From Kalmusia sp. IMI 367209 (Eukaryota > Ascomycota > Dothideomycetes > Pleosporales > Didymosphaeriaceae): a stretch of DNA of 64,000 bases. Location of the stretch: the NCBI GenBank assembly GCA_027946365.1, contig JAPEUQ010000005.1, positions 2,046,001 through 2,110,000 of the forward strand, given 5' to 3'. The notes under the pieces are model-generated. The model ran no database searches and had not been told where the DNA came from. It saw only the letters and a program-made list of their open reading frames with translations. The stretch's first letter is position 1; each line of letters opens with the position of its first letter. Of this stretch, positions 11,634 to 24,254 are shown one piece after another. The position numbers and the translations under genes were made by a program.

Positions 11634-12630
11634 ATGGCTCCGTCTACTAAAAAAATTTCAAAGCCCATATTCAAGACTGCGCGTCCGTATACTGAGCCAA
11701 CATGGTATGCTGAGCTCAGATGTGTATGGAATATCGTTTTAATAGAACTAGGCCTCACCTTACGTCTGTCCAGCGAGATGACATCCTCGATCTTTTGTGC
11801 AAGTACGCTACCCTTATTACACTAACAGAAACGAATCTGGAGATGCATAGCCTGGACACGTGCCGACTCGATAACCATGACATTCCATAATTCAACATCT
11901 TTAATTGCATCAGCACAACTGACATGACAGTAGTGTTCTGCAGCCCTTAGGAGACCATCGAAAAACTCACATACAGCCTTCCAAAGGCAAAAAGCGGAAG
12001 CGAGAATCAAAGCAAAGCGACAAGAAAAAAGCTAGTAGCGATGATCACCTCGGAGAATCATCCAATGCAGACATACCGCCTCCACCACCAGAGATAGGTA
12101 ATCACATCCTGATAGGTCTCAACACCGTAACCCGCCACCTGGAAGCTCTAGCAGCGCAGACTGCACCTCCCACAGCACCTGGATATCAATCTGCATGGAG
12201 CAAAAGCGACACCGAAGACGAGCACAATGAACAACACACGCCAAATGAGGATGACACCGGAAGGAAACATGGCGATGAAAAGCAATCGCAAGAGCAGCGA
12301 CCCTTGTCTCTCGTTTTGATAACCCACAACCACCCTCCCGCATCTCTTCCACATGCCCATATACCGACGCTCATCCATCTCTCAATTCTTAATTCCCCGA
12401 CCTCAAAAGCGACTCGTCTGATCGCCGTGCCCCCAGGATGCGAGAATCGACTCTCCTCCGTCTTACATATTCCTCACGTAGGCGCACTGGGTATTCTAGA
12501 GGGGGCTCCTGGCGCCGACTCGTTGGTAGCGTACGTCAGGGAGCACATCGACGTCACTAAATGCACGTGGATAGACGAGGCGATGAAACCAGAGTGGAAA
12601 AATGTGAAAATCGACACACAGAAAGAATGA
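11634..12630 (+). CDS. POP3: RNase P/RNase MRP subunit POP3
   Basis: Three exons: 11634-11704, 11752-11802 and 11934-12630; 272 residues. The splice sites restore WPHLTSVQRDDILDLLC, then NVLQPLGDHRKTHIQPSKG, a basic KKRKRESKQSDKKK patch and PPPPPEIGNHILIGLNTVTR. These match the order of motifs in fungal POP3 (L7Ae/Rpp38-like). The C-terminal half contains SLVLITHNHPPASLPHAHIP and the LPxxCExRLSxxLxxPxVGxLGILEGAP type of segment seen here as GCENRLSSVLHIPHVGALGI. POP3 binds the RNA of RNase P and MRP, enzymes that mature tRNA and rRNA in nucleus and nucleolus. The second intron (131 bp) is long for this window and contains internal acceptor-like AG sites. It shares its promoter with the divergent ubiquitin protease. 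Confidence 0.8.
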
Positions 12631-12702
12631 GTGTGTGGGAAAGGCCAAGGTGCGCGTTCTGTGGGTATTCAGTAATATTACAAAAAGCCAAGAACTTCTC
12701 CC

Positions 12703-14400
12703 TCATGCCTCTGGCTGCACCCTATCATCCCGCCACGTCCTAAATTCCCTCGTCTTCAGCCCCAAATCGAACATCCGATCAATCTCTCCAACCGTCCTTC
12801 CCTTCATCTCAGGGACTAACCACCAACTAATCAGCACTCCCAAGATACAAGTGCCCACATATGTGAATCCGACCTTGCCCCTCAGGTTCCCTGCATCAGG
12901 ATTAAAAATGTAGGGCAATGCGATCCCAGACGCGGCAACCGAGAACGAAGATACCGCCCACCCCATCCCTTGAGTCTTCGCACGCAACTGTAGCGACGAC
13001 GTCTCAGCAGACACGGCGAAAGATGCAGGCCAGACACCCACGCCGCACACAATGATTGTGAGCATCATCGATGCTCCTGTCCACCTGTGCATCTTATCAG
13101 CCACATTCCTAAAGTTTAGAGTCTTCTGAAAGGGTAAACTTACCAAACGGTGCCCATGCCCTTGAAACAGTTCGCAATCCCGACACTCGCCCACAGTCCT
13201 GCAGTAATCCCCAGCGTGAACAGTATCAGCTTCCTCCTGCCACACCGTGCCAGCACCCACACAGCCACCACGTTCGCCAATAGCCCCAGCACAATACCCA
13301 GAATCAAGAAGACCACACTGCGTTTCGCATCCATGCCCACAATCTGCATGAAATAGCTCGCCTTCGCCAACAGGGGCAGCCCAAACACAGCCTGCAAGCT
13401 ATTAACCCACAGCACGATGAAAGTGCGCCTAACATTCGCGCGACTAAAACATTCGGCAAACGTAGATCGCCCCTGCGTCTCCTCCTCATGACGGATATCC
13501 ACCGCCATCTTGTCGACGATCGCTTTCGTGTCTGCGCCCGGGGGATCGAGACGCGCCTGCGCTTCCAGCGCCCGATTCCACATCTTCCTTCTCACGAACC
13601 ACGCAGGGCTCTCCGGGATGAGATACGCAACGAGAATCGGCACAAAGCTGAACGGCCACTGGCTCCCAAACACAACGACATATCCCCTCTCTCTCTTGAG
13701 GCTCCCATAGATGACCAACGCGCCCATCAATTGCCCCAACAGCGTGAACACGGGGAAGAACGCCATGCCACTGCCTCGCAGCACCGTAGGGAGTATTTCG
13801 CTCAGATACGTCTGCGCGGCGGCCATGACGGCCCCGATGGAGCAACCCTGGACGAAGCGCCCGACGAGGAAGAGCCCGCGCCGTGTGTCCCTCTCTGCAG
13901 GCAGGTAGCTGACATACATGACTGCGACTGCGAGCGCGGACACGAAAGAGCACAGTGCGAGCGACACGCGGCGGCCGACGCGGTCCTGGAACCAGCCGCC
14001 GAAGAGGGCGCCCAGCATCGCGCCCAGCGGAGACGACACGTTCCAAAGAGCTAACCAGGAGGATGGGAGGATCCATTCATTGTCGAGAAACATGCCGAAA
14101 TCTTTCCTACAACCAAGTCAGCATCATTACGTTAAGCGTGAATGAGGGAGGTATGTACTGAAAGGTAGGCATCCCCGACACCGTCCCCACTACCACATTA
14201 TCAAACCCAAATAGTAGAATCGCACTCGCCAGCCCAAACGTAACGCCCACCACCCGTCGATATCTCTTCACATTCTGCCACAGCGACCTCGCCTCATCGC
14301 TCGCCTCGCTCGTCGTCTGGCTGACTGTCCTCTCAACGAAAACGCCCTTCTCGTCAAATCCACTCTGGCCGACTTTCTCGTCGTTGACACGCACTTCCAT
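12703..14400 (-). CDS. MFS sugar-porter family transporter
   Basis: Exons (minus): 14159-14400, 13144-14106 and 12703-13084, with introns of 52 and 59 bp; 528 residues. The start is the ATG of MEVRVNDEKVGQ; a GTG nine codons upstream is not needed. Sugar-porter signatures occur in order: GWFQDRVGRRVS (G-x3-DR-x-GRR) after helix 2, VGRFVQGCSIG, PESPAWFVRR before the central loop, GRRKL in the second half, and PEMKGRTVGEIDRMF after helix 12. Twelve helices are implied by the hydrophobic pattern. Such proteins move hexoses, pentoses, disaccharides or related polyols by proton symport or facilitated diffusion at the plasma membrane; the substrate cannot be read from the sequence. The stop is 72 bp from the convergent POP3 stop. 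Confidence 0.85.
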
Positions 14401-14938
14401 GGCTGCGCGCGTTAGGTTGAAAAGCACAGGCTAGCAGCCGTTTGCCCACGCTCGCCGGCGTGGCGCACCTATGTATGCATCGGCGGCGGCATTTCTAAAT
14501 TAGACTTCAAGCTCATCACCAAAACCCTGCCCCTTGGCGAATCTTGAGCTGAGGGAGGCAGCGAATGAGGAGTCGTGGTGTTCCGCGATCAGACAGGGAT
14601 CTGCAAGGACCATTTCTTGAGTTACCTATCTGGGCCATTAGAGGTAGCCTCGACCGAGGAAGTACGTGCGCGGCGCGCAATGCATGGAAAAAGATGGGAG
14701 GAAATAGAGGGAAATACGCACGGTGTAGGAAGATGGCTTAAAGAGGTGAGGTAACGATACATATTATAGTTCTGAATACGAATGTTAGATTACGGGATGT
14801 ACCGCCTGAATGGAAGCGCACAGGAAGAAGGATTCAGATTTGCGGGATCGCCCCACTGCCAACGCCGTGCCATGCAGCGCTATAGATATACAATGCAAGA
14901 TGTACAGGGAAGTCAATACGCTACAATATCCTATCCCT
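14401..14938. promoter_or_regulatory. 5' flank of the sugar transporter
   Basis: 538 bp between the transporter start and the cysA stop, both on the minus strand. It should contain the transporter promoter and the cysA 3' end. No distinct motif was recognised. Confidence 0.4.
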
Positions 14939-16581
14939 TCAGCCCAAGAAGAATTGAACAGCACCTCCGACATTCTTCAAGTCGAGCAAGAACGTGTCGT
15001 GTCCGAACAAGCTCTTCTCCTCCCCAAGCTCGATGTGCGTGACGTTCTTATTACCCGTACGCTTGAGTGTGTTCGCAATCTCCTTTTGTTGCCAGGCAGG
15101 GAACAGGATGTCGCTGGCTACCCCGAGGACCAATGCTGGGGTATTTGCTAGGGGCTTCAAGCCTGCAACTAGATCTGCGGGGGCTTCTTGCAGCGTCGCA
15201 TCGATATTCACTGAGCTCTCTTCGGCAGGTTGCTCTTTCTCTTCATATGGCTGCTCAGGGAGGGTCAAGCTGCAGAGATCACTCTCGGTGCCGGGTGCTG
15301 GAGCACGTCCATCGAGGTATGCCTGCAATTTGCCACTGTTGTCCTGCCTTACTTTGTTGATGCGGTTACGGTGATCCAGTCCCAGGTCGAAAAGATCCAT
15401 GGCTTTAGAGACGTATAGTAAACTATTCGGGTCATAGTTGAGACACCACTTCTCGCCAGCATGGTCCAAGTACGTCTCAATGAGAAAGTCTGGACACAAA
15501 GCAGGTGGACGAGATGGATCGGCGCGTCGACGTCCAAAACGCTGCTCCCACTCCGGACCACTTCGATACGTGACCGTAGCAATCTCTCGTGCAAGTTTCA
15601 TGCCCGAGTGTGGAGGAACGCCGTCGTAGTAGAATCCTCGGTTCCAGTGGGGATCCATCATGAGAACTGCAAGAGATTAGCCAGGTTGTCTCATCTTGAT
15701 CCAATACACCTACCTTGTCGCTGTGTATGCCTCATGGCAATGCTATATGGATGGCTTCGGGCAGCTGCGCTAATACTGACAAGTCTGCCCACGCGTTCTG
15801 GGAAGAGAGTGCCAGAAGCAAGACTCAGCATGCCACCCATGCTAGAGCCAACGCTTGCGTACAGTTTCTCAATGTTCAGCGCATCCAGCAACCGAAATTG
15901 TGCCCGAACCATATCCTCCATTGTAAGAATCGGAAATCTAGTCGCGTATCGCTCGCCGTTCGCGGGATCGATCGAAGATGGTCCGGTAGAACCAAAGCAC
16001 CCGCCTACCACGTTCGTACAGATTACAAAGTACTTGTTCGTGTCCAATGGCTTGCCAGGTCCAATGAAATTCTCCCACCATCCTGGTTGTGGATTGATCT
16101 CGGTACTATGTGCATGGCTCGAAGCTGATAGCCCGGTATGCAGTAGGACCGCATTGCTCCTGTCTTTGTTCAACGTGCCCCATGTTTCGTACGCAATGTT
16201 GAATTCGGGAAGAATGCCTCCCCAGTCAAGCAGTATCGGCTCTCGTGAATGAAAGTTGAGGTGCTTTCCGGTAGTGTACGAGGGCTCGGGCCCAGAAGAA
16301 CGGCTTGACAGCGAAGCAGATCGGGATTCGAGCTTGTCCAAACATGGGAAGGACAATGCGGGATTCGTGGATTCGGGATGAACAGGCTCTGCATCAGCAG
16401 CCACAGCAGCTGCCTGAGCGCTTCGTGGTGCCTGATTATGTAGCTTCCTAGATGCTTGATTCGATTGTGGTCGAGCAAAAAGCAAAGTGTTCTGCGAATG
16501 TCGACTCGTCCCTCGTGTACCAGGAGGTGCTTGCTGAAAAACGGGTCGCGCGACAGCTAGAAACCTACGCGGGAGGCTCAT
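14939..16581 (-). CDS. cysA: Serine O-acyltransferase (CysA type, alpha/beta hydrolase), mitochondrial
   Basis: Exons 15714-16581 and 14939-15666 (47-bp intron) give 531 residues. The start [17 protein letters not shown] opens an Arg/Ser/Gln-rich, acid-poor leader typical of a mitochondrial transit peptide. The body is the homoserine O-acetyltransferase-like alpha/beta hydrolase fold: [46 protein letters not shown], the nucleophile elbow VGSSMGGM, the [15 protein letters not shown] segment spanning the splice, [13 protein letters not shown], an Asp in GVASDILFP and the His of FGHDTFL. In filamentous fungi this subgroup (Aspergillus CysA, fission yeast cys2) makes O-acetyl- or O-succinyl-serine for cysteine synthesis, unlike Met2, which acts on homoserine. 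The transit peptide supports the CysA assignment. Homoserine O-acetyltransferase is the alternative. Confidence 0.8.
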
Positions 16582-18179
16582 GACGGGCAGTGCTGTCCAG
16601 AGAGAACCGGACAGTACTTGGTCGCAAGGTCGCACAAGTGGAGAAGAGAGCTGGAGGCGACATGATGACGCTATTCCGCAATGACAAAGATGTCGCGCCG
16701 TTCGTCAGAAAGATGGGAATGTGGTGAAGGTGACATCCAATGGGAGTCCAAGAATATGGCGTCTTAGCACGTGATCGTCGGTTTCCGTTTCCGAACTCGG
16801 AACACAATACCTCAACACCAAGACTGCATCTCAAACACAGCATCGCCATCTCTTGTCCAATGCTATGTTAAAACGTCATGGCGACTGGTTCTACTAACAA
16901 TCTGGTAATTTCATCGCTCAGGCTACCTTGCTCCCAAGGTGTACTGCATCCTCGATCAAAAGTTCAGTGCACGAGCGAACCCTCAGCCATCTGCCATCTA
17001 GTCTAGCAGGAGCTACTGTGATTTCCACAAGTAGAGGTCGACTGATCAAATTCTGCTCCTGAAAGGCGCTAGTGTCTCTATCTGCATCCACAACCACCAC
17101 GGAGCATAGTATAGCGGTCTTTTCGCGTCGCGATTGGAAAACCGCGAGCCAGACTTCCGTAAACACAATCAACATCAACATCCGTTGAATTTCGCTACCC
17201 ATCTGCTTTTGTAACAACTGATTAGCTGCACACCACATGGAATATAGCCCACTTCGCTCCTTTCAACATGCATTGATGGTGACCGTCTTCTGCGAGCAAC
17301 AATTTGCCACTCTTCCTCGACATTCTCTACAAGTCAGGTGCAACAATGAACATCGCCTTGTGTCAAGGGCTAGGTTGTTCGGAAACGACCCCGTGCTAAA
17401 ACCGGGCTGTCGAAATTAGGCAATCTATCTGCAGCCCAAGCACCTCGCATTTTAACCAACGGTGCAAAGCGCATAGGCAAGAACCCCGCTTTTTCCTATC
17501 CACACCTAACACCGTACACCGTCAGGATCACAATCAGGAGTGGCAATCAGAAATCAGCAGAGGAGTAATTCTCCGCAGCTTGAATTATCCACCATTTGTC
17601 TATCTTCTAGGGAAGTCATTCAACGACAACAATAATTAAACGAATGCTCGCCAGTATCCGAAGGGATACGCCCTTCTTGCGGACATCCCAAGAAGCAATG
17701 CATGGTCTTCAAAATCAGCTTTCGCATGTACCATCCGTAAGCGCCTACGCCACCTGTACCCCAGAATTCTAGCGGATCTATTTCCCATCTTCCCGACCGC
17801 TATGCCTGCCTCGGATGTTATGGAGTACAAGTCGACGTGCATATTAAAAAAGCTTATCCTCTGATTATCCCCGGCAAGATTTCACTCTTTATTGGAGCAA
17901 AATCGACCACGATCCTTGAATGGGATGTCTTTTATACATCGACCAGCATAGTATGCCACTGCAATATGATCATCCGGCGCGAAACCTGGGTCGTGACTGG
18001 ACTCGACCTGGTTTCCACAACATGCACCCCTCTACAAGGGGGATCGCGTGGTTGATAGTGCGACGACTTCGTTCTTTTGGGGAGGCATTGCGAAATGGGA
18101 GTAACCATACACGGAATAATTCTACCTGTGGATAATATCTGAACGCGCACTTCACGATGACCGAAGGATAAGGTGACCG
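16582..18179. other. Intergenic region between divergent cysA and AA9 genes
   Basis: About 1.6 kb. An open frame of 106 codons on the minus strand at 16918-17238 has no domain and looks like chance. The region must carry both promoters. No repeat or RNA gene seen. Confidence 0.45.
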
Positions 18180-18185
18180 TATAAG
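18180..18185 (+). promoter_or_regulatory. Possible TATA element of the AA9 gene
   Basis: TATAAG lies 88 bp upstream of the ATG at 18268. The position is typical for a fungal TATA element; the sequence match is only moderate. Confidence 0.35.
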
Positions 18186-18267
18186 TAGGGCCAGCCAGCA
18201 ACAAGCCGATCAGCAGCAGATTGCCAGCAAACCACAGTAACAGCAAATCCTACTCCAAATCTTCAAG

Positions 18268-19309
18268 ATGAAGTCTGTTCTATCTACCGTTGCGGTCGCC
18301 GGCGCGCTCTTCCTCGAGGCTGCCAATGGTCATTGTACGTACCTTCCCACAGTCCCTAGTAAAGACGATTCATTAATGGTGGATCAGACATCTTCCAGAA
18401 GCTTACGGCCAACGGCGTTCAGGGCGCTGTTTACCAAAACATCAGACCAAACACTAACAGTAAGTAATATACCGAGACAACGAGAGTATCTCAGCTAGAC
18501 CGTCACCATAAACGTACAGGACTAGGTTCGAAGTTTGGACTACACTTGTATCATGTGCCATAGGTACCATGGGCATGAATAGATCTACAATGAGTCTCTT
18601 ACTTTCAACCTAGAATTGTGAAAATGTCTGAAAATTTCAGCTTTTGTCTGCTGGCTGAGGCTCATAAACTTGTGTCCCTGTCTCGACGAACTACACTAAC
18701 CATTTACTCGCATCTAGACAACTCACCCGTAACTGATCTCGCATCAAACGACCTTCGCTGCAACGTGGGTGGTGCCTCGGGCGCTGCAACCACTACCGTC
18801 TCTGTTGCTGCTGGCTCAACGGTGACCTTCACTGCCGACATTGCAGTTTACCACCAGGGTCCTGTTTCTTTGTACGTTCTTTCCCCAACTCGCGAAGCAT
18901 GATGGTCGGTTCACTAATCTTTCACAGCTACCTGACCAAAGCCGCCTCCACCGCTGCCGCCTCAGACGGATCTACTCCGTGGTTCAAAATCAAGGAGATC
19001 GGACCGACTTTCCCCGGCGGCACTTGGAACCTCGCACAGTCCTACGACGTTACCATTCCCTCGTGCATCCCCGCCGGCGAATACCTCCTCCGCATCGAGC
19101 AGCTCGCCATCCACAACCCCTACCCCGGCGGTATCCCCCAGTTCTACATCTCGTGCGCGCAGGTCAAGGTCACAGGCGGCGGCAGCAAGTCGTTCAGCGG
19201 TGTATCGATTCCAGGACATGTTAAGGTCACGGACCCGGGATACACGGCCAACATCTACAACAACTTCAACAACTATACCGTTCCGGGACCAGCAGTCAGC
19301 AAGTGTTAG
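18268..19309 (+). CDS. AA9 lytic polysaccharide monooxygenase (formerly GH61), secreted
   Basis: Four exons: 18268-18334, 18388-18459, 18718-18871 and 18928-19309; 224 residues. The signal peptide [21 protein letters not shown] ends immediately before a histidine. After splicing this histidine starts the mature chain [14 protein letters not shown], the hallmark copper-binding His1 of AA9. The second copper histidine is in VYHQGPV (near precursor residue 92) and the axial tyrosine in [12 protein letters not shown], with the conserved Gln beside it. [21 protein letters not shown] and [17 protein letters not shown] are also family-typical. The enzyme oxidatively cleaves cellulose or related beta-glucans outside the cell. 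It has no CBM1 module and ends after the catalytic domain. The second intron is unusually long (258 bp) for this window. Confidence 0.9.
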
Positions 19310-20512
19310 ATGTTGGGTGATCCACTTCTTTCATGTAAATAGATTGTAATCGAATGCTTTTTGACAAATGCATTTCCGTTAACTCCCATTAAATATTCGA
19401 GCACTTTTTCGATATATTATCGCTGACATTTAGATTGCCGTAAAAGTCAAAGTTGATGCACTCCGTAGATACGAACGAATGCCACACCTGACCACGGCTT
19501 CTACCTGTAATGCGGTACATTACGGACTAACCAACGTTCGGAAAACGCTGAAAAATAAACACTAGGATAGAAATAATTGTTCGATCTTTGCGCTTCGGTA
19601 GAATCTGGTGTACCGGGGGAAAGTAAAGTCTAGGCTACCGTTCAAGAAGTCGATCGATGATGGGGATCCGAAAGGCCCAAAACCAGATGCCGGACGAGTC
19701 GGCGTCGGTCGCCCAGATGATAAATGCAGGAAAATAAGGCCCGATGCTAAGATGACGTGCTGACACAGGTTTTCAATACTGCGAACACGAAGGTAAAAGG
19801 CCCGTAAGCACAACGTGCCTCGAGGGGGGCGAAATGGGAACATTCGCTGTGAGACGTGTTCGCCAACATGTTCCCCTGGCGGGAGCGGGTGTTTGAGGAT
19901 GGGAGCTATAATTGGCAGCACGTCGCCAGCAGTTGCTTTTTCGCGCAAACAGATGGGCAATTCGCGAGTACAGCAAGTTATGCTCTTCGAGTCTCAAACA
20001 GAGGCAGATGGCGCAATTATGTCACATAGAGACCAGCCCGGGCAGGGGACATGCAGGGGACAGGCGAGGTTTTGGTCGCGTGGAAGAGGGCAGGCGTTCA
20101 TCGAGCGCTTGGCAGGCGATGTGACCAGGACGCAGCGATCTCACTCCCTCTTCGTCACCCGCCTTGTTCCCGTCGTTGCTGTGCGATCGTTTGCGCGCGA
20201 CCCTTCAGTGCTTGTGCCCGCCCGTCTCCGGCTGCAAACACGCCCTCTCGCTGTCGTCCAGCTAGCCTTCTGCCGCCCGGCGACCTCACCGCCCGCCCTG
20301 AGCACTCGAAACACTAGCATCCCGGCCACTACTGGAAAGCCCTCCTGCTACAGAGCACACCCGCAGAGCGCGAATGACCTCGGAGCCACTCGTTGTTGTA
20401 TACTTCCACGCTGCTTGTGACCGTTGCTGCGCCGTTGAACCTGTAGTGGTGTCGTAGAGGCTGCCCATCGCCAGAAGACATCCCCGCCCGCATATCCACC
20501 TCGATCTCCACC
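19310..20512. other. Intergenic region and 5' flank of the F-box/WD40 gene
   Basis: About 1.2 kb. The part from 19800 is G/C-rich and open in several frames at once on both strands (for example 19815-20420 plus and 20348-20851 minus). That is expected for biased composition rather than coding. I treat it as promoter and leader of the gene starting at 20513. Confidence 0.4.
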
Positions 20513-22826
20513 ATGGACCAAGAAGACTACTTTGCAAATTTGGGGAGACGTCCAGACGACCAAAGCATGCCCGAAGCCTCGAACGACTCGGACACAGACA
20601 TGGGCGCATCTGCCTCTGCCTCGTCGGCAGCCATGCGCCCGGGCATCTTCTCGTCGCCCACCGCCCACACCCGCAAACAAAACCGGATGTCTCGCTCCTC
20701 CGCACCACGGCCCATAATAACGCCTACAAGCCCGCTGTCTTCGACCATTGCACACAACCATCTTCCGTCTGCGCCAGCCTCGCCACCTACTCCTGCACCA
20801 AGTCCGACCCCCACACAGCGGATTCCCGACTGGAGCACTGCCGCCGAGCATGAGGACTCTCAGATCAAGAACACACGAGCGCTATTCAGTGACTTGAATA
20901 GACCCGAACGGATACGTCTACTTGGGGAGTTGCTCAATCTGTGTGACAGCCATGAGTTGAGCTTCGTTGCCGAGTTTGTCAGCCCAAGGCTGAAGAAGGA
21001 CCCATTCATGGTTTTGCCCACAGAACTTTGTTTCAGAGTATGTCACACATTGCAAGCCGCTAGCTTCAACATTCTAACACTTCGTCTAGATTCTTGAGTG
21101 TGTCGACGACCCCACTACCCTCGCTCGGGCATCCCAGGTCTCCAAGAAATGGCGCGAACTCGTGAACGACGACACGGCATGGCGGTTACTGTGCCAAAAA
21201 TACTCATACAGGGGCTTATCGAGAGAGGAGAGGAGCGAGGAGGACGATCCTGGAGACGACGTCGAGGAGTCCAAATCACAGTGGTTACAACCTACCCGCG
21301 CCTCGCGCTCCGAAGACACGACGATGAAGGAACAACTAGATGGAACAGGCTCCAGTGTGGCAGGTGAAGGACTACGGACGCAGAGTTTGGATCGCACAAC
21401 AAAGAGGAAGGACTTACACCGGAGATCAAAAGCTACCACATACAGGTCGCATTTCAAACAGCGGTACCAAGTGGAGACGGCTTGGCGCCAGGGTGGCCAC
21501 TGTGATGCGCGCCAGATAACACCGGAGCAGGGTGTAGTGACCAGTTTGCACCTGACCAAGAAGTATATTGTCGTTGCCTTGGACAACGCCAAAATCCATG
21601 TATTCGATACTGAGGGTTATCACCAAAAGACGTTGCAAGGGCATGTCATGGGGGTATGGGCAATGGTGCCGTGGGGCGACCTGTTGGTCAGTGGTGGATG
21701 TGATCGCGATGTGCGAGTGTGGAATCTCGCCACAGGGTCAGTTGTCCAGCCCGGTCAGGGCTTTCGCATGACTGACATTGGGCACAGTTACCCGCAGTTC
21801 ACACTCCGCGGGCACACTTCGACTGTGCGATGTCTGAAGATGTCTGATGCGCACACTGCAATATCAGGCTCACGAGACACCACGCTCCGGATATGGGACC
21901 TCAAAAAGGGCCTCTGTAAGCACGTCCTGATAGGTCATCAGGCCAGCGTGCGGTGTCTCGAAATACACGGTGATATTGTTGTGTCCGGATCGTACGACAC
22001 AACGGCCAAGATTTGGAGCATCTCCGAGGGCAAGTGCTTGCGCACGCTCACAGGCCATTTCTCGCAAATCTATGCCATAGCCTTTGACGGGAAAAAGATT
22101 GCGACAGGGAGCCTGGATACGAGCGTCAGGATATGGGATCCAACAGACGGGTGAGTTTATTTGTGCAGCCCCAGAGCCTATAATTGCTATGTTTAGGCAT
22201 GCTAACCGACGTTCGTGTATAGAAAATGTTTGGCTGTACTACAGGGGCACACTTCGCTCGTAGGCCAGCTTCAGATGCGCGACGATATCCTTGTTACAGG
22301 TGGTTCTGATGGTTCTGTAAGAGTGTGGAGTCTGGCTGATTACCAGCCCATACACCGATTAGCCGCGCACGACAACAGCGTTACGAGCCTGCAGTTCGAC
22401 AACACGCGGATAGTTAGTGGTGGATCCGACGGCAGAGTCAAAGTCTGGGATCTCAAGAAAGGAACGCTCGTCCGGGAACTGTCCACCCCGGCAGAAGCTG
22501 TGTGGAGAGTTGTCTTCGAGGAAGAAAAGGCTGTCATCATGGCAGCTCGGAGCGGCAGGACCATCATGGAGGTACGTCTCAACGCCTTCTATCTCCCCTC
22601 AAATTGTCCAGCCTGCTAACTTCACAAGGTATGGTCCTTCGCGCCTCCAGAAGAAGAACTCGAAGACTTCCGCTCCTCGTCGCCCATGAGCATGCCTGAC
22701 CATTCCGAACTCGACTACTCGCGCCCAGTCTCTGCTGCGCTCCCATCTGCCGCTTCGGCCCCGCTTCTGCCTTCCTCCGATGATGCCGATATCACTATGG
22801 CGGACGCCGCAGAGACATCTGCATAG
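20513..22826 (+). CDS. cdc4: F-box/WD40 protein, Cdc4/Fbw7 type (SCF substrate receptor)
   Basis: Four exons: 20513-21037, 21090-22150, 22223-22571 and 22629-22826; 710 residues. The N-terminus is acidic, then Ser/Pro-rich. A helical segment (IRLLGELLNLCDSHELSFVA) leads into an F-box reading FMVLPTELCFRILECVDD, DPTTLARASQVSKKWREL and DDTAWRLLC around residues 165-205. After a charged linker follow WD40 blades such as LQGHVMGVWAMVPWGDLLVS, LRGHTSTVRCLKMSD, LIGHQASVRCLEIHGDIVVS, LTGHFSQIYAIAFDGKKIAT and LQGHTSLVGQLQMRDDILVT, about seven in all. Architecture and order match the fungal Cdc4/Pop family, which selects phosphorylated proteins for SCF ubiquitination. Met30/SconB is the main alternative and is less similar in its F-box context. 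The C-terminal tail is Ser/Asp-rich. Confidence 0.8.
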
Positions 22827-24254
22827 CATGCCGAAGCGTATCCGAATAACGCGGTCTGGATCCCTGGGAGACTTCGTACCATATATATTAAGATTCGAGC
22901 TTTACGCCGCGGAAGGAGGGTTTGTTGTATAAAGGGAACAGAGGGGTGGAAGAAAGAGCTGGTTCTCAAGACTTGTCTTGAAGGAAGGAGTGGTTTTTGG
23001 TGCTTCTGTCTGTCTGTCTGTCTGTCTATCTGTCTGACTGTCGACTTGACTTGCTTGTATGCTGCTGCGGATGAGCAAAGATACCCTACCTGTCTGTTTG
23101 TAATGCTGCTGGATGGATGAAAATGCGCCTTCGCCGTGATCGCTGCCTGGGCATGATACTCTTTATTTTTTTTTTGGCTTCTGAAAGACTGCATCCATGT
23201 TTGCATTTGAGGGCGTAAATGGGTTCGCTTTGCCTACCTGTCCGGGGCGGGAGCCGATATTGCTATTCAACACTAGGGCGGCGATTTGGAAAAAGAGGCT
23301 CGGTTGGGTGGATGGGTTTGGATTGGAATACATGGGTGCGGTGAGGTGCTTGGGTGTTGGGGCCATTTTATGCATCGAACAAATCAATCAACCAATAGAC
23401 ATTTCATATTCATATAAATTATGCCTTATGAAACTTATGCTATGCTAGCGTATAAGGAGCGGGCGTGGGGAGTTGTGCGAAGGCCTCCTGTATCCGATGT
23501 ATCGCACAGGGTCCCAAAAAAATGCCCTTGGGTCTAAGTTACTAACTGCTTGGACGTACATTAAAGCCTTATTAGTGACCACGTGCCCGTGGAAGGGAAG
23601 CTAATGTATGAAATAAGTGAAAGCTTATTCTTCTGTATGCTTGGATTTATCATATGTGTATGTTCTCTTTCCCAGACAATGATGGTTCTAATGAACCCTA
23701 ATTCATCACGTGTGAACAGGATACACCTAAAACTAACGTGTTGATACTCATCGCGTGGCTGGAGTCCATGATGGGTGGCGGTAAGCAAGACCCTACTGTT
23801 CCTTTCGAGCCTCATAGTGAACGAACTCCAGTTACATATTGATTTGAGTTGAAATGAATGGATGAGGTGATCTGTGAAGTTTCATTGGCTATTTTACTTA
23901 AGGAAGAGAGTTGCTAGCTAACTAGTCCGCTAATGTAGTATAGCAATTTGGGGCAAAGGAAAGTCGGCGAAATGTTGAGAAACATAGGTTTTGCTTTACG
24001 ATTTGTGATTTCGCTCGAACACTTCCTTGCGATACAAACTCCAAGATTGATAGCATTAGGTATCGCTGTCTTGAATTACTTGTCAACTAGGAGTACTCGC
24101 TAGGTGCATGCATCCAGAATGCTCCTTACATTTTACAATTCGTTTCACCCTTTGTCACGATCTATATACCGTAGTATCTAGTATGAATCAAACATATGTG
24201 GTAGTTTCATAATTCTATTATTCTAAGATGTTAAACGATATATGCATACATTCG
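22827..24254. other. Intergenic region between convergent genes
   Basis: About 1.4 kb, A/T-rich in its second half, holding the 3' flanks of the F-box/WD40 gene and the PdxA-like gene. Apart from the TCTG microsatellite, only small unsupported open frames are present. Confidence 0.5.
23005..23042 (+). repeat. (TCTG)n microsatellite
   Basis: Roughly nine tandem copies of the tetranucleotide TCTG, with single-base interruptions near 23027 and 23037. It lies in the 3' flank of the F-box/WD40 gene. Confidence 0.85.

Noticed and set aside
13488..14054. 188-codon plus-strand open frame
   Set aside because: It is antisense to the sugar-porter exon, rich in Arg/His/Pro as expected for a reverse-complement shadow.
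16918..17238. 106-codon minus-strand open frame
   Set aside because: No domain, no neighbouring exons, in a promoter region.
19815..20420. 201-codon plus-strand open frame upstream of the F-box/WD40 gene
   Set aside because: G/C-rich region open on both strands, Arg/Pro/Ser-rich translation without motifs.
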